Positions 18,690 to 27,795 of a DNA stretch of 64,000 bases are shown here, in pieces. The notes under the pieces were generated by a model. The model saw nothing but the letters and a program-made list of their open reading frames with translations, did no database searches and was not told the DNA's origin. The stretch is from Hyphomicrobiaceae bacterium. Lineage in GTDB: Bacteria > Pseudomonadota > Alphaproteobacteria > Rhizobiales > Hyphomicrobiaceae. The stretch spans positions 1 to 64,000 of the forward strand of contig WBUN01000015.1 in assembly GCA_008933705.1 (NCBI GenBank), in the 5' to 3' direction. Position numbers and translations under genes: made by a program. Numbering within the stretch: position 1 is the stretch's first letter; each line of letters begins with the position of its first letter.

Positions 18690-21194
18690 ATGGCGGAGCC
18701 TGTATTCATCGTCCTTTGCATCGCTGTTGTTTTCGTTCTTGCCATGCGAAAGGCGCCACTCTGGGGGTGGGCGGCGGCGCTCGGCGCGGCAACGCTCATC
18801 TGGCAGACGGGACTGCTGCATGGCGAGTTCGGCGAGCCGGAGTTCGGCCCGCTCGGGCTTCTGGCCTGGGTCCCGGTTCTCATCCTGGCGGGTCTGTCCG
18901 TTCCCGCCATTCGGCGCGCGGCGCTGATCGAGCCCGCCTTCCGCACCGTCAAAGGCATCCTTCCCAAGGTCTCCGCCACCGAGCAGGAAGCGCTCGATGC
19001 CGGCACCATCGGCTTCGATGCCGAGCTCTTCTCCGGCCAGCCCGATTGGGCAAAGCTGCGCGCCGTTCCGCCGATCACGCTCACTGACGAGGAGAAGGCC
19101 TTCCTCGACGGACCGACCAGCGAGCTGTGCCGGATGGTCAACGACTGGTCCATCCGTCACAACCAGAAGGAGGTTCCCGAGGAGGTCTGGGATTTCGTCA
19201 AGAAGCATGGGTTTCTTGGCATGCTCATTTCCAAGGAGCATGGCGGGCTGGGCTTCTCGGCTCAGGCGCAATCGCTGATCCTCGGCCGCATCGCGTCGCG
19301 CTCGCCCGATGCCAGCACCATCGTCATGGTGCCGAACTCGCTGGGGCCGGGGGAGCTGATCGAGAAATACGGCACGCCCGAGCAGAAGCACTACTATCTG
19401 CCGCGGCTGGCCAAAGGCCTGGAAGTGCCATGCTTCTCGCTGACGGGCCCGACGTCGGGCTCGGACGCGGCGACCATGCGCGATGTCGGCTACGTCACCA
19501 GGGGCCGGCACGAAGGCAAGGATGTCGTCGGCATCCGCCTCTCCTGGGACAAGCGCTACATCACACTGGGGCCGCAGGCGACCCTGGTCGGTCTCGCCTT
19601 CCGCCTGTTCGATCCGGAGAAGATTCTGGGCCGCGGCGAGGATATCGGCATCACCGTCGCGCTCGTTCCCGCCAATCATCCCGGCGTCAACATCGGCCGG
19701 CGGCATCTGCCCTCGGGGTGTGCATTTCCGAACGGTCCGAACTGGGCCAAGGACGTGTTCATCCCCATCGACTGGATCGTTGGCGGCGAGAAGATGGCCG
19801 GCCAGGGCTGGCGGATGCTGATGGAGTGCCTGGCGGCCGGGCGCGCCATTTCGCTGCCGTCATCCTCGGCGGCGGGTGCCAAGTCCGTGCTGCGCAACTC
19901 GAGCGCCTATGCGCGCGTCCGCAAGCAATTCGACCTGCCGATCGGCAAGATGGAAGGGTTGGAGGAGCCGCTGGCGCGCATGGTGGAGACGGCCTACATC
20001 AACGAGGCCGGCCGCGCGGTTACCGCCTCGATGGTGAGCCGGGGCGAGAAGCCCTCCGTGATCTCGGCCATCATGAAATACCAGTCGACCGAGCGCATGC
20101 GCCGCTCCGTCAACGACGCCATGGACCTGCACGGCGGCCGCGCCGTGTGCGACGGGCCCTCCAACTACCTGCAGGCCGCGTATCAGGCGATGCCGGTCGG
20201 CATCACGGTCGAGGGCGCCAACATCCTGACGCGTTCGCTCATCACCTTCGCCCAGGGCGCCCTGCGCTCGCATCCCTACCTCTACAGGGAAGTGCAGGCC
20301 TGCCAGGACGTCGACAGCGAGCGTGGCCTTGCGGCCTTCGAGGCCGCGTTCTGCGGCCACGTCGCCTTCTCGCTGTCCAACGCATTCGGCGCCTTCTTCC
20401 ACAACGTCACCTTCGGTCTGTTCGGTCACGTGCCGGAGAAGGCCTACGGGACAGCCGAATGGTACCGCCAGCTCTGGCGCTCCTCGCGCAACTTCGCCCT
20501 CGTCGCCGATCTGACGGTGGCGGTGCTGGGCGGCGGCCTCAAGACCAAGCAGAAGCTGACGGGTCGTCTCGCCGACGCCCTGTCGGAGCTGTATCTCCTC
20601 TCGTGCGTGCTGAAGCGCTATGAGGACGACGGCAAGCCGGCCAACGACCGCCACATCGTCTCGCTCTGCGCGCGCAACTGTCTCTACCGGTTCCAGGAAG
20701 CGCTGCGCGGAGCGATCGACAATTTCCCCGTCGTGCCGGTGCGCTGGCTGATGCGGGCGGCCGCCTACCCGCTCGGTGCGCACTACAAGCCGGCGCCGGA
20801 CTGGCTGGGCCACAAGGTGGTCGAGCTGGTGCTTACCCCCGGCGAGGTGCGCGACCGTCTGACCCGCTTCATTTACGTCTCGAACGACCCCCATGATGCC
20901 ACGGGCGTCCTCGAAGTCGCATTCGCGAAGGCCGTCGAGGCCGAGCCCGCCGAGAGGAAGCTCAGCCGCGCCATCCGCGAGGGCAGGGTGCGCCGCGTGC
21001 ACGGCACCGACTGGATCAGCGATGCCGTGCGCCAGTCGGTCATCAGCGAAAGCGAGGGCCGGCTTCTGCGCGAGCTGGAGACGCTGACGGCGCGCGTCAT
21101 TGCGGTCGACCATTTCGATCCGGCGGAGCTGCGGCCCAACTACATGACGCCGGGTCACAACGCGCGGGCGATGCAAAGCGCCGCGGCAGAGTGA
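18690..21194 (+). CDS. fadE: Acyl-CoA dehydrogenase, FadE type
   Basis: An 834-residue membrane-associated flavoenzyme for the first step of beta-oxidation. Two hydrophobic helices (about residues 1-75) anchor it. The acyl-CoA dehydrogenase N-terminal, middle and C-terminal domains span about residues 130-560 (for example HGFLGMLISKEHGGLG, FSLTGPTSGSDAAT and the NDAMDLHGGRAVCDGP region). A C-terminal domain (DUF1974-like) with FADE-type features ends the protein. The ATG at 18690 has GGAGG 8 bases upstream; the GTG at 18675 overlaps that site. It begins the fadE-fadJ-fadI operon and sits behind the 28-bp palindrome. Confidence 0.94.
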   Translation: MAEPVFIVLCIAVVFVLAMRKAPLWGWAAALGAATLIWQTGLLHGEFGEPEFGPLGLLAWVPVLILAGLSVPAIRRAALIEPAFRTVKGILPKVSATEQEALDAGTIGFDAELFSGQPDWAKLRAVPPITLTDEEKAFLDGPTSELCRMVNDWSIRHNQKEVPEEVWDFVKKHGFLGMLISKEHGGLGFSAQAQSLILGRIASRSPDASTIVMVPNSLGPGELIEKYGTPEQKHYYLPRLAKGLEVPCFSLTGPTSGSDAATMRDVGYVTRGRHEGKDVVGIRLSWDKRYITLGPQATLVGLAFRLFDPEKILGRGEDIGITVALVPANHPGVNIGRRHLPSGCAFPNGPNWAKDVFIPIDWIVGGEKMAGQGWRMLMECLAAGRAISLPSSSAAGAKSVLRNSSAYARVRKQFDLPIGKMEGLEEPLARMVETAYINEAGRAVTASMVSRGEKPSVISAIMKYQSTERMRRSVNDAMDLHGGRAVCDGPSNYLQAAYQAMPVGITVEGANILTRSLITFAQGALRSHPYLYREVQACQDVDSERGLAAFEAAFCGHVAFSLSNAFGAFFHNVTFGLFGHVPEKAYGTAEWYRQLWRSSRNFALVADLTVAVLGGGLKTKQKLTGRLADALSELYLLSCVLKRYEDDGKPANDRHIVSLCARNCLYRFQEALRGAIDNFPVVPVRWLMRAAAYPLGAHYKPAPDWLGHKVVELVLTPGEVRDRLTRFIYVSNDPHDATGVLEVAFAKAVEAEPAERKLSRAIREGRVRRVHGTDWISDAVRQSVISESEGRLLRELETLTARVIAVDHFDPAELRPNYMTPGHNARAMQSAAAE

Positions 21195-21205
21195 GGCTGA
21201 GTGCC

Positions 21206-23212
21206 ATGATCGATATGAACGCGTTGCGGGACTGGCGATTCTCGATCGACCAGCAGGGAATTGCCTGGGCGGTCTTCGATCGGGAGGGCGAGAGCCAGAA
21301 TTCGCTCGGCCGGCGCCCGCTCGAGGAGCTGGGCGCGATTGTCGAGCGCGTCGAGCAGGGCGTGCGCGACAAGGCCATCCGCGGCCTTGTGTTCCTCTCG
21401 GGCAAGGAGAAGGGCTTCATCGTCGGCGCCGACGTGCGCGAGTTCGAGCAGATCCAGACCGAGCAGCAAGTCACCGAGAACGTGACGCTGGTCAACGCCT
21501 ATCTCAACCGCATCGAGCGCCTGCCCGTGCCGGTCGTGTGCTGCATCCACGGCTTCTGCCTGGGCGGCGGCCTGGAGCTGGCCCTTGCCTGCCATTGGCG
21601 CATTGCCACGCGTGACGACAGCACGCGGCTGGGCTTCCCCGAGGTCAAGCTCGGCATCTTCCCCGGCTTCAACGGCACCGCGCGCTCTATCCGCCAGGCC
21701 GGGGCGCTCTCGGCCATGCAGATCATGCTGACGGGCTCCATGGTGCGCGCCGGCGCGGCGCGCACCATGGGTCTCGTCGACGAGCTGGTGCCGAGCCCTG
21801 CCAACCTGCGCTGGGCGGCCCGCAAGGCGATCGAGCGCAAGCGCAAGGCCAAGCCGATCGGCGGCTGGAAGGCCCTGCTGCGGCTGTGGCCGGGGCGCGG
21901 GCTGCTCGCCAGCAAGCTGCGCAGCGAGACCGCCAAGAAGGTGCGCGAGGAGCACTATCCCGCACCGTTCCGGCTGATCGACCTGTTCGAAACGCACGCC
22001 TCCAATCTTGAGGGCATGAAGGCCGCCGAGACGCGTGCATTCGCGCCGCTCATCCTGAGCGAGACCTCGCGCAACCTGCGGCGGGTCTTCAAGCTCTCCG
22101 AGATGCTGAAGGCACAGGCGCCCAAGGATCTCGCCTTCAAGCCTCTCCGGGTGCACGTGATCGGTGCCGGCGTGATGGGGGCAGACATCGCCGGCTGGTG
22201 CGTTGCCTCCGGCATGGAGGTCTCGCTGCAGGATCTCAACGCCGAGCAGATCGCCAAAGGCATCGACGCGCAGAAGAGGCTGTTCTCGCGCAAGTTCAAG
22301 ACCAGGGCGCAGAGGGACGCGGCGAAGGCGCGCCTGATCGCCGACGCGGCGGGCGCCAACATCGGCCGCGCCGATGTCGTGATCGAAGCGATCGTCGAGA
22401 AGCTCGAGGTCAAGCAGAGCCTCTTCAAGGCGATCGAAGGCAAGCTGAAGCCCGGCGCGGTGCTGGCGACCAATACCTCCTCGATCATGATCGAGGAGAT
22501 CGCCAAGCCGCTCGCCGACCCCGGCCGCCTCATCGGCATCCACTTCTTCAACCCGGTGGCGCAGATGCCGCTGGTAGAGATCATCAAGGGCACGGGCAGC
22601 CGCGCCGAGGAGGTCGGCAAGGGCTGCATATTCGTCACCGCCATCGGCAAGTTCCCGCTCGTGGTCAAGAGCAGCCCGGGCTTCGTGGTCAACCGGGTGC
22701 TGGGCCCCTACATGATGTCGGCTCTGCAGCGCCTCGAGCGGGGCGAGGCGAAGGAGAAGATCGACGAGGCGGCGCGCGCCTTCGGCATGCCGATGGGGCC
22801 GATCGAGCTCGCCGACACCGTGGGTCTCGACGTGTGCGCGCACGTCGGCAGGATCATGGGCATGGCGCCGGCGGGCGGCAACAAGCTCGACGACATGGTG
22901 GCGGCGGGCAAGCTCGGCAAGAAGTCGGGCGAGGGCTTCTATGTCTGGAAGGACGGCAAGCCCGTGAAGGCCGAGCTGAAGGCGCCCTACGACAAGTTCG
23001 AAATGGAGCGCCTGGGGCGCGAATTGGTCGATCCGCTGATCCGCGAATGCGAGCGCGTGCGGGATGAGCGCGTGGTGGAAAGCGCCGACCTCGTCGATGC
23101 CGGCGTGATCTTCGGCACCGGATTTGCGCCCTTCCGCGGCGGACCGCTGCATTTCAAGGCCAACGAGGAGAAATCGAACATCGCTGTGCTGCGGCGGCCG
23201 GCTGCGGAGTAG
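21206..23212 (+). CDS. fadJ: Bifunctional enoyl-CoA hydratase / 3-hydroxyacyl-CoA dehydrogenase
   Basis: A 668-residue protein for the middle two steps of fatty acid beta-oxidation. The N-terminal crotonase domain has the oxyanion-hole segments GFIVGADVREF and HGFCLGGGLELALAC. The linker leads to the NAD-binding Rossmann motif (VIGAGVMGADIA), the NTSSIMIEEI segment and the HFFNPV catalytic motif. One 3-hydroxyacyl-CoA dehydrogenase C-terminal domain follows, with a shortened final part compared with the 710-730 residue enterobacterial proteins. The ATG at 21206 is 11 bases past the fadE stop; a GTG overlapping that stop is an alternative. FadB and FadJ cannot be told apart with certainty. Confidence 0.93.
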   Translation: MIDMNALRDWRFSIDQQGIAWAVFDREGESQNSLGRRPLEELGAIVERVEQGVRDKAIRGLVFLSGKEKGFIVGADVREFEQIQTEQQVTENVTLVNAYLNRIERLPVPVVCCIHGFCLGGGLELALACHWRIATRDDSTRLGFPEVKLGIFPGFNGTARSIRQAGALSAMQIMLTGSMVRAGAARTMGLVDELVPSPANLRWAARKAIERKRKAKPIGGWKALLRLWPGRGLLASKLRSETAKKVREEHYPAPFRLIDLFETHASNLEGMKAAETRAFAPLILSETSRNLRRVFKLSEMLKAQAPKDLAFKPLRVHVIGAGVMGADIAGWCVASGMEVSLQDLNAEQIAKGIDAQKRLFSRKFKTRAQRDAAKARLIADAAGANIGRADVVIEAIVEKLEVKQSLFKAIEGKLKPGAVLATNTSSIMIEEIAKPLADPGRLIGIHFFNPVAQMPLVEIIKGTGSRAEEVGKGCIFVTAIGKFPLVVKSSPGFVVNRVLGPYMMSALQRLERGEAKEKIDEAARAFGMPMGPIELADTVGLDVCAHVGRIMGMAPAGGNKLDDMVAAGKLGKKSGEGFYVWKDGKPVKAELKAPYDKFEMERLGRELVDPLIRECERVRDERVVESADLVDAGVIFGTGFAPFRGGPLHFKANEEKSNIAVLRRPAAE

Positions 23213-23229
23213 GAGCGGGTTGGAAGCGG

Positions 23230-23249
23230 GGAGGGGCACAGGCCCCTCC
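23230..23249 (+). other. Intercistronic hairpin between fadJ and fadI
   Basis: An 8-bp perfect stem (GGAGGGGC with GCCCCTCC) with an ACAG loop, 17 bases after the fadJ stop and about 70 bases before fadI. There is no U-tract, so it is more likely to stabilise or attenuate mRNA than to terminate it. Confidence 0.4.
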
Positions 23250-23320
23250 ATTGAAGCGCGAAACGCAAAACTCGGATCGAGGCAGGGGGCTCGTCCCCTT
23301 GCGCAGGCAGGGAGCCCTCC

Positions 23321-24625
23321 ATGAACCAGACCCTTCGGCGCGTTGCGGTTATCGGTGGCGTACGTATCCCCTTCTGCCGCTCCAATACGCTCTATGCCGA
23401 TCAATCCAATCTCGAGATGCTGACGGCGACGCTCAACGGGCTGGTCGACAAATACAACCTGAAGGGCGCGCACATCGACGACGTCGTGGGCGGCGCCGTG
23501 GTGTCCCACTCCAAGGACTGGAACCTTGCGCGCGAGGCGGTGCTGGGCACGAAGCTGGCCCCGTCCACGCCCGGCATCACCCTTGTTCAGGCCTGCGGCA
23601 CCAGTCTGCAGGCGGCCATGATGATTGCCGGCAAGATCGCGACCGGGCAGAGCGACAGCGGCATCGCCATGGGCTCCGACACGACTTCGGATGCACCCAT
23701 CGTGGTCAAGCCGAAGCTGGCGCACCGGCTGGTGGAGGCGCAGAACGCCAAGTCGACCGTCGACAAGCTCAAGGCGTTCAAGGGCTTCTCGCCGGCGGAG
23801 CTCGTGCCGCAGCCGCCCTCGGTCAGCGAGCCGCGCACCGGGCTGTCGATGGGACAGCACACAGAGCTGATGGCGCAGGAATGGCACATCGCCCGCGCCG
23901 ACCAGGACCGGCTCGCCTTCGAGAGCCACAGGAAGGCCGCGGAGGCCTACCGGTCCGGCTACATGGATGACCTCGTTGTGCCGTTCGCAGGCGTCTTCCG
24001 CGATAACAACCTGCGCGAGGACATCAACCTGGAGAAGCTCGCCACCCTCAAGACCGCCTTCGACAAATCGGAGCGGGGTACGCTGACGGCTGCCAACTCG
24101 ACGCCGCTGACGGATGGTGCGGCCTGCGTGCTGCTCGGGTCGGAGGAATGGGCCGCGAGCCGCGGGCTGCCGGTGCAAGCCTACCTCACCTACTCGCAGA
24201 CCGCCGCGAACAACTTCGTGGAGGGCGAGGGCCTGCTGATGGCGCCGACCGTCGCCGTGTCGAGGATGCTCGACCGCGCGGGCCTGAAGCTGCAGGATTT
24301 CGACTTCTACGAGATCCACGAAGCCTTCGCAGCGCAGGTGCTGGCCACGCTGAAGGCTTTCGAGGATCCGGCCTACTGCAAACGCTACCTCGGCCGCAGC
24401 GAGCCGCTGGGCTCCATCGATCGGGCAAAGCTCAACGTGCGGGGGTCCAGCCTCGCCTTCGGCCACCCCTTCGCGGCCACCGGCGCACGCATCATCGGCA
24501 ACCTGGCCAAGCTCTTGTCCGAGCACGGCGGAAGGGGCCTGATCTCGGTGTGCACGGCGGGCGGCATGGGCGTGGCGGCCATCATGGTGGGCGCCAAGGC
24601 GGCCGAGATGCGTGCTGCGGCCTGA
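23321..24625 (+). CDS. fadI: 3-ketoacyl-CoA thiolase / acetyl-CoA acyltransferase
   Basis: A 434-residue thiolase that completes the beta-oxidation cycle by cleaving 3-ketoacyl-CoA with CoA. The acyl-carrying Cys is in VQACGTSLQA. The catalytic His is in GHPFAATGAR and the second Cys in CTAGGMG, with the YEIHEAFAAQ motif between. The relatively long loop region before SMGQHTELMAQEW fits the FadI-like branch. It follows fadJ by about 110 bases on the same strand. Confidence 0.94.
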   Translation: MNQTLRRVAVIGGVRIPFCRSNTLYADQSNLEMLTATLNGLVDKYNLKGAHIDDVVGGAVVSHSKDWNLAREAVLGTKLAPSTPGITLVQACGTSLQAAMMIAGKIATGQSDSGIAMGSDTTSDAPIVVKPKLAHRLVEAQNAKSTVDKLKAFKGFSPAELVPQPPSVSEPRTGLSMGQHTELMAQEWHIARADQDRLAFESHRKAAEAYRSGYMDDLVVPFAGVFRDNNLREDINLEKLATLKTAFDKSERGTLTAANSTPLTDGAACVLLGSEEWAASRGLPVQAYLTYSQTAANNFVEGEGLLMAPTVAVSRMLDRAGLKLQDFDFYEIHEAFAAQVLATLKAFEDPAYCKRYLGRSEPLGSIDRAKLNVRGSSLAFGHPFAATGARIIGNLAKLLSEHGGRGLISVCTAGGMGVAAIMVGAKAAEMRAAA

Positions 24626-24755
24626 TTGGCCGATCGCCGATCGGCCCCGGCGCGCCCCCAAGTCGATGCCTGTTGAGGCTCCGCCGCGCATCGGCCGGGC
24701 GGCATTTCACCCTGCGCAATCCGGTGTTATAGAGGCGCCACCCATGAAGCCGGCG

Positions 24756-24831
24756 GGGCCCGTAGCTCAATGGTCAGAGCCGGCGGCTCATAACCGTCTG
24801 GTTGCAGGTTCGAGTCCTGCCGGGCCCACCA
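24756..24831 (+). tRNA. tRNA with CAU anticodon, probably tRNA-Ile2
   Basis: A complete cloverleaf. The acceptor stem is GGGCCCG/CGGGCCC, the D-arm GCTC...GAGC, the anticodon stem GGCGG/CCGTC around loop CTCATAA, the T-arm GCAGG/CCTGC, and the CCA end is encoded. The anticodon is CAU. The anticodon arm and variable region (GGCGGCTCATAACC, then TGGTTGC) resemble E. coli ileX more than elongator tRNA-Met. It is therefore probably the isoleucine tRNA whose C34 is modified to lysidine by TilS. Generic annotation would call it tRNA-Met. Confidence 0.95.
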
Positions 24832-24897
24832 GCTCTCGCCGGCAGGCGTGATCGCCGGCCCAATTGCCGGCAGCACGAAGGTTAGTCGTCCTTGAGC

Positions 24898-25956
24898 ATG
24901 CCCCCATTGACCGCGCTGCTGCTGTCCGACGGCAAGCCAGGCCACTATCATCAGGCGGAAGGCGTGCTCGCAGCTCTTGCGCGCTTGCGGTCGCTCAAGT
25001 CCGTGCGGCTGGAGGTGCGGCGCCGGCTGCTCATTCCCACGCGCACGCTGCTGCAACTCATCAATGCCGGCGCACCGCCGGCGCTGGTGCTTTGGCTCGG
25101 CTATGGCGTCCGCCCGTTGGTCCTGCCGGCAGTCGACGTGGTCGTCTCGGCCGGGGGGGAGACGCTGGCGGCAAATGCCGCGGCGGCACGGCTTGCCGGG
25201 GCTCCCAACATCTTCTGCGGCAGGCTGCGGCGGCTGGCGCCTCGGCACGTGCGCGTCGTCATCGTCGCGCAGGAGGGGCTTGCGGCCCAGCCGAACCATC
25301 TGCTTGCCCTGCCGCCCTCGCCGATCGAGGCGCGCCGCAGCCCGCGTCCGGCAGGGTCGCCCCACCTTGGCCGCCGCAACCCGCCGCGCCTCGCCTGCGT
25401 GCTGGTCGGCGGCAACTCGGGAGCCTTCACCTACAGTGTGCAGGACTGGACCGGCCTGATCGCCTTCATGCACGAGACCCATTGCCGGCACGGTCTGCGC
25501 TGGGTGGCCACGACCTCCCGGCGGTCGGGCCCGTTCATCGGGGATGCGCTTGCCCGGATGGCGGGGCAGCCCGACAGCGGCCTTGAGCAGTTCGTCGACT
25601 ACCGGACGGCGGGGCCGGGGGCGGTGCAGGACATTTTCGCGGCCGTCGATGCCGTCGTCTGCACGGACGACTCCACCACCATGATCTCGGAGGCGGTGGG
25701 TGCTCAACTGCCGGTCGTCGCCGTCAGGCCCGAGACGAGCAGGCTGGAGGAGCGGGAGCGCGAATACCGCGATTTCCTGGCGCACCAGGGCTGGTACAGG
25801 GCCCTGCCGATCTCGCAGCTCGGACCGGACTCCTTCCTTGCCGCCCTGGAAGAGATCTCACCGCGCACGACCAGCCCGATCGACGAGCTGGCGGCAGCAT
25901 TGCGCCAGCGCCTGCCCGAACTCATCTGCGATAGTACCGCTGCCCAGAAGACGTGA
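24898..25956 (+). CDS. ELM1/GtrOC1 family glycosyltransferase-like protein
   Basis: A 352-residue protein of the family named after plant mitochondrial fission factor ELM1, whose fold resembles GT-B glycosyltransferases. Landmarks are the N-terminal LLSDGKPGHYHQAEGV, the centre VLVGGNSGAFTY and the C-terminal CTDDSTTMISEAVG, which is like the donor-binding region of GT-B enzymes. The bacterial function is not established; a role in cell-envelope glycosylation is possible. The ATG at 24898 is preferred to a TTG two codons earlier. It starts 66 bases after the tRNA. Confidence 0.82.
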   Translation: MPPLTALLLSDGKPGHYHQAEGVLAALARLRSLKSVRLEVRRRLLIPTRTLLQLINAGAPPALVLWLGYGVRPLVLPAVDVVVSAGGETLAANAAAARLAGAPNIFCGRLRRLAPRHVRVVIVAQEGLAAQPNHLLALPPSPIEARRSPRPAGSPHLGRRNPPRLACVLVGGNSGAFTYSVQDWTGLIAFMHETHCRHGLRWVATTSRRSGPFIGDALARMAGQPDSGLEQFVDYRTAGPGAVQDIFAAVDAVVCTDDSTTMISEAVGAQLPVVAVRPETSRLEEREREYRDFLAHQGWYRALPISQLGPDSFLAALEEISPRTTSPIDELAAALRQRLPELICDSTAAQKT

Positions 25957-25970
25957 GCGCGGCACGCCCC

Positions 25971-26426
25971 TCATTCCACCGCGATGACGGCGACGCGGTC
26001 GCCGGGTCTTACTGCCTCGAGCTGGGCAACTGGGTCGGCGGCGACCGCCCACACGTTGCAGGGCGAGGGGAGGCGGATCTCGCCCTTGCGTGATATCGGC
26101 GTCGCGCCGTAGGCGATGACGATGCGGTCCTCCTCGCTCTGGAACGCGATCTCGCCGGGTTCGACCAGCGCCTTGGCGGCCGGCTCGCGGCCCGTTTCGG
26201 CATGGATCTCGAACAGCACCACCCGGCCCCAGGTCTGGGCGGTCGAATAGATCGGCAGCGTCCGCCAGATGCGCTCGGCCGTCGGCGTTTCGAGCAAGCG
26301 GGCGCGGATGGCCGCCCGCCCGATCCTGATCAGCACCTGGCGCACGCCTGCGCCCGGCCGGCGTCGCCGCTTGTGGCCGGAGCGTGGGCCTGTTGCCTCG
26401 TCGGAGGAGCCCTTGGCTGGCGGCAT
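25971..26426 (-). CDS. Cyclophilin-like fold protein (TM1367 type)
   Basis: A 151-residue protein. After a basic, low-complexity N-terminus (to about residue 35) it shows the pattern of the cyclophilin-like TM1367 family. The ordered landmarks are an N-terminal beta strand, TWGRVVLFEI, a Gly-Glu-Ile-Ala-Phe strand, IAYGATPIS, SPCNVWAVA and a closing GDRVAV. The prolyl-isomerase residues of true cyclophilins are not expected in this family and the molecular role is unknown. It is convergent with the ELM1-like gene (15 bases apart) and downstream of the ketoacyl synthase gene. Confidence 0.7.
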   Translation of the reverse strand: MPPAKGSSDEATGPRSGHKRRRRPGAGVRQVLIRIGRAAIRARLLETPTAERIWRTLPIYSTAQTWGRVVLFEIHAETGREPAAKALVEPGEIAFQSEEDRIVIAYGATPISRKGEIRLPSPCNVWAVAADPVAQLEAVRPGDRVAVIAVE

Positions 26427-26484
26427 GGCGCACAACGTCCGGCAATACCTGGCAAGAACCGCGCCTTGGCGCCGGGCCCGAGCC

Positions 26485-27735
26485 TCAGGCGGGGGGCGGG
26501 CCGAAGACGAGGACCGCGTTCAAACCGCCGAAGGCGAACGAGTTCGACATCGTGTAGGTGACGCGCATTTCGCGGCCGACGTTGGGCACATAGTCGAGAT
26601 CGCAGTCCGGATCGGGCTCATCGAGACCGATGGTCGGCGGCACCCAGTTCTCCTGCATGGCCTTGATGCAGGCGACGGCCTCGATACCCCCGCCAGCGCC
26701 CAGCGGATGGCCGTGCATCGACTTGGTCGAGGAGATGGCCAGCTTCTTGGCGTGGTCGCCGAACACCCGCTTGATGGCGTTCGTCTCGTTCTTGTCGTTG
26801 ATGGTTGTCGCCGTGCCATGGGCGTTGAGGTAGTCGATCTGGTGGGGCTCCAGCCGCGCATCCTGCAGGGCGAGCCGCATGGCCTCGCTCGGCCCGTCGA
26901 TGTCCGGGTTGACCATGTCCCTGCTGTCGGAGGTCATGCCGAAGCCGACGAGCTCGGCCAGGATCTTGGCGCCGCGCGCCTTGGCGTGCTCCTCGGACTC
27001 CAGCACGAGGATCCCTGACCCCTCGGCCAGCACCGTGCCGTTGCGCTTCTTGGCGAAGGGGAAGCAGCCTTCGGGCGACAGCACGTGCATGGCCTGCCAG
27101 GCCTTCATCGTGCCGTAGTTGATCACGCTTTCGGAGGCGCCGACGATGGCGAGGTCGACCAGGCCGTTGCGGATGTAGTCACGGCCGATGCCGATGGCAT
27201 GGGCCGCCGTCGAGCATGCGCTGCACGTGGCGAAGGTGGGGCCCTTGATGCCGTATTCGATGCCGACGTGAGCGGAGGCCGATGAGCCGATGATGCGCAG
27301 GAGCGTCAGCGGGTGGGTGGCGCGCTTGTTGTGGATGAAGAGATCCCGGTAGGCCGTCTCGAAGGTAACGAGCCCGCCGGCACCCGATCCGATGATGCAG
27401 GCGGTCCGGTAGGGGTCCGCAAAAGGCCCCTCTAGCCCCGCCTGCTTGACTGCCTCGTCCGCCGCCGCGGCGGCAAACCAGGAGTAGCGGTCGGCATGCA
27501 GGATGATCTTGTCGCGCTTGGAGTGCTTGAGCCGGGCCCTGTGATCGAAATCCTTGATCTGAGCCCCGATCAGGATCTTCAGGTCGTCGAGCGGAAAGCC
27601 GCTCAAGGGGCCTACGCCCGACTTGCCTTCCCGGCAGCCCGCCCAGAAGTCGGCCACGGTCGTGCCAATGGGCGTCACGACGCCCATGCCCGTGACCACG
27701 ACACGGCGTGCTCCGCCGGAACCAGAACCAGTCAT
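26485..27735 (-). CDS. Beta-ketoacyl-ACP synthase (KAS II / FabF-like)
   Basis: A 416-residue condensing enzyme that extends an ACP-bound acyl chain with malonyl-ACP. The catalytic triad is complete: Cys174 in ACSTAAHAIG, His306 in LNAHGTATT and His343 in HGHPLGAGGG. It is encoded 60 bases downstream of its own acyl carrier protein rather than in the housekeeping fab cluster. The KSMHGHPLGAG segment differs from the common KSMTGHLLGAAG. This points to a specialised synthase making a dedicated acyl chain, comparable in layout to nodE/nodF or lipid A long-chain systems. The product is not known. Confidence 0.9.
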   Translation of the reverse strand: MTGSGSGGARRVVVTGMGVVTPIGTTVADFWAGCREGKSGVGPLSGFPLDDLKILIGAQIKDFDHRARLKHSKRDKIILHADRYSWFAAAAADEAVKQAGLEGPFADPYRTACIIGSGAGGLVTFETAYRDLFIHNKRATHPLTLLRIIGSSASAHVGIEYGIKGPTFATCSACSTAAHAIGIGRDYIRNGLVDLAIVGASESVINYGTMKAWQAMHVLSPEGCFPFAKKRNGTVLAEGSGILVLESEEHAKARGAKILAELVGFGMTSDSRDMVNPDIDGPSEAMRLALQDARLEPHQIDYLNAHGTATTINDKNETNAIKRVFGDHAKKLAISSTKSMHGHPLGAGGGIEAVACIKAMQENWVPPTIGLDEPDPDCDLDYVPNVGREMRVTYTMSNSFAFGGLNAVLVFGPPPA

Positions 27736-27795
27736 CTATATCTTGTTTCCGTGTTCAATGCGCCGCCACCCGGCGCAGAGATGATTTCGGCCGAC

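Noticed and set aside
21155..24691. A very long open frame on the minus strand opposite fadJ and fadI
   Set aside because: Its translation is rich in His, Arg, Asp and Leu with no domain, which is typical of the antisense frame of GC-rich genes; the plus-strand enzymes are complete.
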